A stretch of DNA of 64,000 nucleotides, taken from Oryzias latipes (taxonomy: Eukaryota; Chordata; Actinopteri; Beloniformes; Adrianichthyidae). A model generated the notes under the pieces. That model did not search any database and had not been told where the DNA came from. It saw only the letters and a program-made list of their open reading frames with translations. Of this stretch, positions 48,471 to 64,000 are shown one piece after another. Numbering within the stretch: the stretch's first letter is position 1; every line of letters begins with the position of its first letter. Where the stretch lies: NCBI RefSeq assembly GCF_002234675.1, contig NC_019866.2:20550802-20614801 (forward strand). The letters are read 5' to 3'. A program made the position numbers and the translations under genes.

Positions 48471-49342
48471 TTGAAAGAGGAAGTCTCTTCTTCGAGGTAT
48501 TCATCCGCCACAACAGTTTTAACGGGACTTTGAAACATCAGGAACACACGAAAAAACAGCAAATTTGTCCTTTTTTTTTACTTAACCCCCCCGAGGAAAC
48601 TATGTTAATTATAGTCAATATACATAATAATCTCTATTGTCAAAAGAGATCACCACCCGAAAAGAATAACCTCGGTGATGCCATTCTTTAGTTATATATC
48701 TATTTTGTAACTTTTTTTTTTTAGTCCAATAATTAAAATTGATGCAAAAAGCAACCAAAATGTTATTTTCTTTAAAATTGACAACTCGGGGGGGTTGTTC
48801 TATTTTTGTTGGCGGATGAATATGTACAAAATAGAAAACGCAGTGCTTCGGCTCGGTTGGGATCAAGTTTTTCCCCGTTTTAACAGTAAATGACGTCAGC
48901 GGAAGTACATAGCATATAAAATTTAACTCCTCTGTCTGCATGTGTTTATAAATTAACTTGCTGCTTGCATGTATTATTTAAATACCAACAGAATTAAAAT
49001 TAGGAAACTTTTTCTTTGAGGTTTAACCATTTTCTTGTACAGAGCGGACCTATTGCGAGTAAAGAAGACTTTCTGTCTTGAAGTGTAGGTGTTGTGGCTG
49101 AACCTGAGAGATACTAATAAAAAAAAAATTCATTCTGCAGCTTTCGAATCTCTGGTAGATTCATACCAAAACATAGTAGTAGTAGTAATTAATTAGACTT
49201 TTGTTTTTACTAAATAAAAAGTTTACTTTCCTAGAAATGTTCAATATTATGTATATTTGTGCTGGCACGTTGCTTATTTTGACCTTGTGTCTCATATCTA
49301 CAAGTCCACACAAGCTGCAGTGATGACCTTTTAGCCTAACCC
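48471..49342. other. intergenic upstream of ddx5
   Basis: No gene seen. Contains AT-rich tracts. In human the gene CEP95 lies between DDX5 and SMURF2; I find no trace of it here. Confidence 0.45.
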
Positions 49343-49934
49343 ACGGGTCTGCAACCTTCAACACTTAAAGAAGCACTTGGGTTGATTTCTCACTGATGAC
49401 AACCCTGTAGGAGCCAAAAAGTCTCACCTCACACTTTAGAAAGCTTAGACACTGATCTGTATTTGTGTTATTTTAACTATTCCAATAAATATAAGGGATA
49501 TATTTATAATACAAGGGATGCATATATATATTGCATAAATAAAATGCAGCAAATAGCAGTGATGAAAAAAGTTTATTTGACCATTTGTGGTGCATCTCTG
49601 TCAGAAATGGGTACATCTACTCAGAGCGAATAACGTGACACTCTATTTTTAGACCATAACTTAATATCCCTGCTTTTTTTTTCTTCCAAAAATGGAAAAT
49701 CCATGTTAAAATTTAGTACACCTTATGTTTGAATTCTGTATTCAGGAGCCCCTTAGAGTGATACATACTGTCCTGCAACAGTTTGTATTCTAGTAGTTCA
49801 ATAAAGTTTGAGTTACTTTAATTTTACGTTATTTATTTTTTACTTCACAGCTAGTTTTTAAAATTAAAAATGTTATTTTTCTTCAACTATAGAGCCACAT
49901 GCGGCTCCGGAGCCTCAGGTTGCAGACTCCTGCC
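49343..49934. mobile_element. hAT-type non-autonomous element
   Basis: The left end CACGGGTCTGCAACCTTCA and right end AGGTTGCAGACTCCTG are inverted repeats with small differences. 'agagccacatgcggctccgg' next to the right end is typical of a known fish hAT group. Flanks CCTAAC and CCTAAA suggest an imperfect target duplication. Confidence 0.7.
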
Positions 49935-52070
49935 TAAACTTGTTTAATTATCTGGACACAAAATTAATCAAAAGACTGGACATGTACTTACAAGGCCTTA
50001 CATTGTTAGACAAAGGCAAGTTTAATAAGAACTAGTAACACACAAAAATAAAATACTCTTACAAAATAATAGTGTTAACATACATAAAAATTGCATCGGT
50101 CAGCTAAACTGCTCTGCGAGTGGATCATGCCATTTAATAAAAAACAGAACAAACAATGACAGCGTTATCCTTCAACTTGTTTAAGAAAAAGCTGAGTTGT
50201 TCAGATGGCAGCTACCGGCCCCCGCTGCGTGGGGTCGTGTGGGGTCACAGCAGAACCGCCGGCTTGTGCACTGGACTTAAAACTTGAACATCTGGTACAG
50301 AGAGTCACCATACACACAGTGTGACCGTGTTCCGTTTGTGTGCAATACCTCTTTGCAGGTCAAGAAAACTCTTCCACTTAAGTTAAAGATAAATTACAGT
50401 TTGTTTGATCCACATATATGAACAATATCTTCTTACTGTACAAAGCACCATCTAAGGACAGTTTTCACTTTGCATACGCGTATGAAAAAGTTGTTGTTTT
50501 CCTCAGCTGTTAAAGAGTTTGCTGAGAACAGTCCACAAGTCTTAAGAGTTTGCATGATGGGCAGCATCTTTTCAAAACATTCAAACATTTTCGCTGTAGA
50601 AAACCCTCCATCTCCTTTAATAAACCCCCCCCCAGCACTGACAGGACTGTAAGCAGGCTAAAAGCAGGAGCTCGTCTCACTCTGATCACTTTCAAGCAAA
50701 GTACATATACAGACATGCAACATCCAATGGTTTGCTGTGGGCAAATGGATGCAAATTCATTTAATTCCCTTAAAAAGAGGACAGGTGGGCGGCGTTCGTT
50801 CTAAATCTTTGAACAATGACGTGTCCTGAGGAGGAGGCGGCTTGGTGGACCTCTTGCAACCATGAGTGACGCACTTCAGGCAGTAAGTAGTATGTCGGTC
50901 TGAAAGGCTGCTAACACCCAATTCTAGATAGCACCACGCGGCTGAAAGGTTGTCAAGGTCTTCGTATCCCAAAATGACACAAAGGCAGCATAAATTCGTG
51001 GACTTTTGGCTTCAGGAGAAAACGACGCAACAGGAAAAAATGCTCCTCGGTGATGCCAATAAAGCCCAGCTGTGAGTGAAGCGCATCAGAGGTGCATGAT
51101 GAACCTGCCACCACTGTATGCAGCTCCAGGATAACATCTTTGTCATTTAAAGGGTCAATATTCGCTGATATTCTTTCAAGAGTTGCTATGGCACTGAGAG
51201 GACATGAAGATTTTTTGCCCTTAAGACAAATTTCTCCCCAAAAGAAGATGAGATTCAGTCAAAAAGGAACCACAACTTTTTTTAGTGAAACTCAATTAAG
51301 CTTAACTTTTCTTTCAAAGCATTTCTAGAAACTGTAAAACTCATCATGAAAAAGATTCGACTTTCCCTTCAACACTGGAAAGGGCTTTCAGAAATAGCAC
51401 TGCAATATATTAAATATATTATATAGAATTTTATTGTTTTTTTTCCTGTTATACAAAAATATCACATTCTTAAGATATTCCTTTATTTATTCCTTTTCAA
51501 ACACAGCTAGAGTGTGAAGGTGGGCGACGTCTGGAAGCAGAGGTCCCTGCTGCCGTCTTTGGAGAAGATTGTAAACAGTCGGCTGCAGCCTGACATCCCA
51601 GTCTGTCCACAACAGCCTGAGTCGTGCTCACTCTGCGTCCACATTTAGGGTTTCCACCGAGCTGCAGGGACCGATAATAACCGTGTCCTCTCACAAGGAG
51701 CGCTCTTATAACTGCGGTTATTGTTTCAGCACGGATCGACCTCGTGATGAAGCTCTGCTACATGGAAAAAGGTCTTTTTTAAAAATGCTAAAATGAGTTA
51801 AAAAAAAAGGAAGAGCCAGAAAAGCTTTGCAGGTTCCACAAGTTAGTAAATAGTCTGAGTTATTAGCAGCTGAAGAGATCCTTTCAATGAGTAAAAAAAC
51901 GTCCCCAAGGAAGACGTGAAGGTTTTACCATGAACCACAGTCACATGACTTCAGGTCCGCTCTTGTTTGAACTTCACTTGTTGCAGCGATTGTCCATGAA
52001 CCCCCCCCCAGGCCCCGTCGTCTGCATGGACTCCTGCGGACGGCGAGCCGCCTTCGCAGACGCCACAGAT
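49935..52070 (-). other. probable smurf2 3' UTR and intergenic DNA
   Basis: The sequence follows the smurf2 stop on the minus strand. Candidate AATAAA signals on that strand lie near 51430 and 51482-51490. Mammalian SMURF2 has a long 3' UTR, so the transcript may run further left. No other gene seen. Confidence 0.4.
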
Positions 52071-61547
<9,477 letters not shown>

Positions 61548-64000
61548 CTGAAGGAGCAAAATGGAAGGGCGAGTGTCAAGAGTAGTGAGCAGAAACGGCT
61601 GCTTTTTGCAGAGTAAACACATGCAGGTCATTCAGAATGAAGCCAGCAGCTGTCTCCGCTCCACGCAGACAGAAAACTAGACACTGAAGATGGGTGTGGG
61701 ATTAGTGGAGGTAAGACATCTCCTTCATCCATGTGCTGACGCAGCCTCACATCCTCCCCTCTGGCTGCTCTGACAGAGAACGTGTTGTCTGACATACATG
61801 GATGAACAAAAACAGCATTTTTAACGCTGCTCAGTTGCTTGTGACCCGTGTCTTTGCGCAATGTAAAAACATTTAAGGCTTCTTTCACAGACATGTTGGT
61901 GCCCTCTGACAAGGCCTAGAAGCAAACATGACAAAAAGATATTGCTAAAAGATGAATTAACGTTTATCTTTATAAAAACTATTCCCCAACAAATAAAAAC
62001 AGCTGCACATAACCATAGAAGGTCAGTCGTGATCAAATGAATAAATAAACTGATTTATTGCAGAATCTCCTGATTATTTTATAGGAAATATCAAAATCTA
62101 AAAAAAAGGATCCTGACCGAGTGCCTTCCAGCTGCAGTGCTTCAGACAACCTGCAGGGGGCAAATCCTTCAGAATCAAGATGAAGGAAATTCAATTGTGG
62201 TTCCTCATCACCTTAGATTTGTGAATCTGGAAAAAACATGAATCTGAAACAGATCCGTCGTCCACAAATGTGGGGGGTCATCATCAGCTTGCAATCTTTG
62301 ATTTAAACTTCATTTTTAAAAGGGTTTCCAGTTCATGAATATACTCTGAGCTGATTTGTGAGCAGTGAGGTTGTTTGCTCGTGTGAATAAAGAACTGGGT
62401 TGAGGTAGTTGGTAAAGAGGTCACAACATTGCCTTTATGAGGCTGGCGCCAAAGAATTATTTTTCACAGTGGCCTCCAGCCCTCAGCAGAGCAATAAACA
62501 CTAAACTCTAGACAACAATATAAATGAACACATTAGGACTCGACGAGTCAAATCAAAGCTTTTAGCAGCAAGTTAGCTCAAGACTAGCTTAGAAGCATCC
62601 ATCCAACATTCTCTGTCACCACAACGACCACTTCTTTTAGGAAAAACCACTGGCTCTGGTCTCGGCGCTATAGAATCCAATTTGGCCTTTCAGTCACTTC
62701 CTGCTATCCCAGAAAGCCACAGGGCCCCACAGGAAGCCAAAACCTCCTCATGAATCCTTTTATTTCCTTTTTCATGGAGGGAAGACAAGAGCGGGAGAGG
62801 GGAGGCAGGGGGGGGGGGGGGGCACACTCTGCTGACAGCACCCAAACAGAGCAGACGACTCACAAGGTGGGAGGGAAGGAAGAGGAGGAGACCTGGAGCA
62901 TCTCCCCCTCCACCTTCAACCATAAATCAAATGCTGCCACACAGTCTGGCTCAAAGTTAAATCTGTTTTCTCCTTCCATCTGCTTACTTAGCGTTCTGGT
63001 ACTGCAGGGAGGAGATATCGCAGCTTTTCAAAGGAATGGCTTTGTGACAAATAGATAAATCTCTGCAATCGTTCGGCTTCACAGACAAACGACAATTCTG
63101 GACGTTAACCCCGGTTGGTAATCGAGTCTGGACTTAAACCATTGCAGCAACACAAAATGCAACTAAAGCCACGCTCTGTGCAGTCCAGCCGGGCCTCAGA
63201 AACATGACTGTGACGGACATAAGCACACGGATCAAAACATTTTTGTGGGATGACGGAACAGAAGGTTAAAAATGTCTGAAATCCCTGACCTAATCAAAGG
63301 CAGATGGCCGGACAGATATCCACAAGCGCACATATATTTTCCAGATTTTGTCACAAGCTGCAGCCATGCCAACATTACAACACTATCTAAACTGAAACAG
63401 ATCTCCAACTGCTCATGTTTAAAGATCGCCCCCCCCCCAGATCACACAAAATCAAATCATCTGATCCAACGACAAAAATGTCTGATCCTTGACAGAGTGC
63501 GTCCTCTTCAGGATCCCATGGAAAGGCAAACTTCTGGCTTCACAGACCCTTGCATTGCTCGGCTGTTGCTGTACGGTGTGTGTTTGAACAGCTGCACAGG
63601 GGAAGAAATCCTGAGCATGTGAATCTCAGCATGCAGGCATGTGCCATGCACATACGCACATATATGGACACACGTGCGGTTCCATTCATTGACTTGGGCA
63701 CAGAGTTTATGCTCCGTTTCCTGGACATAAGACGCTCCTAAGCCACAGACACAGCAGCTTTGGTTTCCACTCTGCTATCTGATGTCTGGCCAAGGACAGC
63801 TTTGTGACAGATTGCGTGCTGAACCGCCTTCATGATTGAAACTTCTGCAGGGTTTAGGAATTTCTGAATTGTGCAGAGAGAAAGAGTGGGAGAGCTCCAT
63901 GCATGCATTCGTGTGTTCCTGTGGACAAAGGAGCCAAAGTGTAGAACCTCGACAGGTGGTGAACACACTACATCTACCCACTGAGTGCCAGTGACTGAGT
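61548..64000 (-). other. smurf2 intron to the right edge
   Basis: No exon was found for the WW domains, so this is taken as intron. A poly-G run lies at 62809-62821. The minus frame at 61628-61912 resembles nothing in SMURF2. No named repeat seen. Confidence 0.45.

Overview
The window is a piece of a teleost fish nuclear genome, probably a spiny-rayed (percomorph) fish and possibly Oryzias-like. The evidence is vertebrate genes with short GT-AG introns and a dense set of fish-type Tc1, hAT and piggyBac-like DNA elements plus tRNA-derived SINEs. Species was not determined. There are no prokaryotic features.

Layout, left to right. (1) 1-14370: the 3' two thirds of myh10 (non-muscle myosin IIB heavy chain), plus strand, 26 exons reaching the stop codon; one intron is almost wholly a Tc1 element that itself carries a hAT insertion. 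(2) 14640-16223: a LINE remnant and two copies of a 203-205 bp MITE with TTAA target sites. (3) 16798-18402: a complete three-exon aanat of the retinal aanat1 type, plus strand. (4) 18403-29870: a repeat-rich interval holding several DNA elements, a SINE and a satellite-like tandem array. Inside it lies one intact intronless gene (22672-24783) for a 703-residue acidic/coiled-coil protein that I do not recognise; it is the best candidate for something undescribed. (5) 30047-40453, minus: complete evpl (envoplakin), 22 exons, 2033 codons. (6) 43439-48347, minus: complete ddx5 (p68 DEAD-box RNA helicase), 13 exons, 624 codons. (7) 52071 to beyond the right edge, minus: the last eight coding exons of smurf2 (HECT E3 ligase), with a SINE and a Tc1 element in its introns.

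The five conserved genes all have their human orthologues on chromosome 17 (MYH10 17p; AANAT, EVPL, DDX5, SMURF2 17q), so the block is ancestral linkage, not an operon-like functional unit. The genes act separately: cytoskeletal motor, melatonin synthesis, cornified-envelope/desmosome linker, RNA helicase, TGF-beta/BMP ubiquitin ligase. Exon boundaries were read by eye from splice sites, reading-frame continuity and remembered family sequences; no alignment was run.
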